Assembly: GCA_023455425.1 (NCBI GenBank)
Contig: JAEYCM010000036.1
Span: forward strand, 1-22,656
Direction: 5' to 3'
DNA: 22,656 bases
Origin: Bacillota bacterium
GTDB lineage: Bacteria; Bacillota; Clostridia; Christensenellales; CAG-138
Positions 22,642 to 22,656 of this stretch are shown one piece after another. A model generated the notes under the pieces. That model did no database searches. It was not told the origin of the DNA and was given only the letters and a program-made list of their open reading frames with translations. Position numbers and translations under genes: made by a program. How positions within the stretch are numbered: the stretch's first letter is position 1; each line of letters begins with the position of its first letter.

Positions 22642-22656
22642 AAGGAGGTATGGCTA
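22642..22656 (+). promoter_or_regulatory. Ribosome binding site of the next gene (cut by window)
   Basis: AAGGAGG (22642-22648) follows the permease stop by 14 bases. The ATG at 22650 is only 1 base from it, so the true start may lie just beyond the window. Probably another transporter component. Confidence 0.45.

Overview
The window looks like chromosomal DNA of a strictly anaerobic, low-GC-phylum bacterium (Clostridia, perhaps a gut Christensenellales-type organism; the lineage is inference). The clues are strong AGGAGG-type ribosome binding sites, consensus sigma-A promoters, a glycyl radical enzyme with its activase, a three-gene xanthine dehydrogenase, and FGGY kinase, LacI and ABC sugar modules. 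No RNA genes, CRISPR arrays or intact insertion sequences were seen.

Layout. (1) 1-3324, plus: a xanthine dehydrogenase operon (Mo subunit cut by the window edge, then [2Fe-2S], then FAD subunit, with overlapping genes), closed by a hairpin at 3369-3427. (2) 3502-3980: a frameshifted remnant of a Fic-family gene. (3) about 4060-10180: visibly AT-richer DNA that reads as an acquired island. It has a membrane protein on the minus strand, then a TetR regulator under a promoter overlapped by a 44-bp palindrome. The regulator is followed by a tightly packed redox cassette (VOC protein, iron-sulfur flavoprotein-like oxidoreductase, flavin reductase, nitroreductase), another membrane protein and a membrane-anchored Ntn amide hydrolase. 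(4) 10537-15269, plus: an orphan PTS EIIC-like permease, the glycyl radical enzyme YjjI, its activase YjjW and a nucleoside hydrolase, followed by a GntR/UTRA regulator (15562-16338). (5) 16488-20236, minus: FGGY sugar kinase, DUF4432 aldose-epimerase-like protein and amidohydrolase-2 protein, transcribed from about 20300. (6) 20501 to the end, plus: a LacI-family regulator and a ribose-type ABC permease; the next gene starts at the very edge.

How the parts work together. The right side is a compact sugar (or sugar-derivative) regulon. Three copies of a 14-bp palindrome, TGCACTCGAGTGCA, lie in front of the catabolic genes, the LacI gene and the transporter gene, and the two divergent promoters have near-perfect hexamers. 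The substrate is unknown. The central part pairs YjjI/YjjW, a glycyl radical system of unknown reaction, with a nucleoside hydrolase. In E. coli the same pair sits beside the deo nucleoside operon, so nucleoside or deoxynucleoside breakdown is a reasonable hypothesis. The purine-type xanthine dehydrogenase at the left edge would fit the same theme, because it would use the base that the hydrolase releases. The redox island looks like a separately acquired detoxification or electrophile-reduction module under its own TetR switch.
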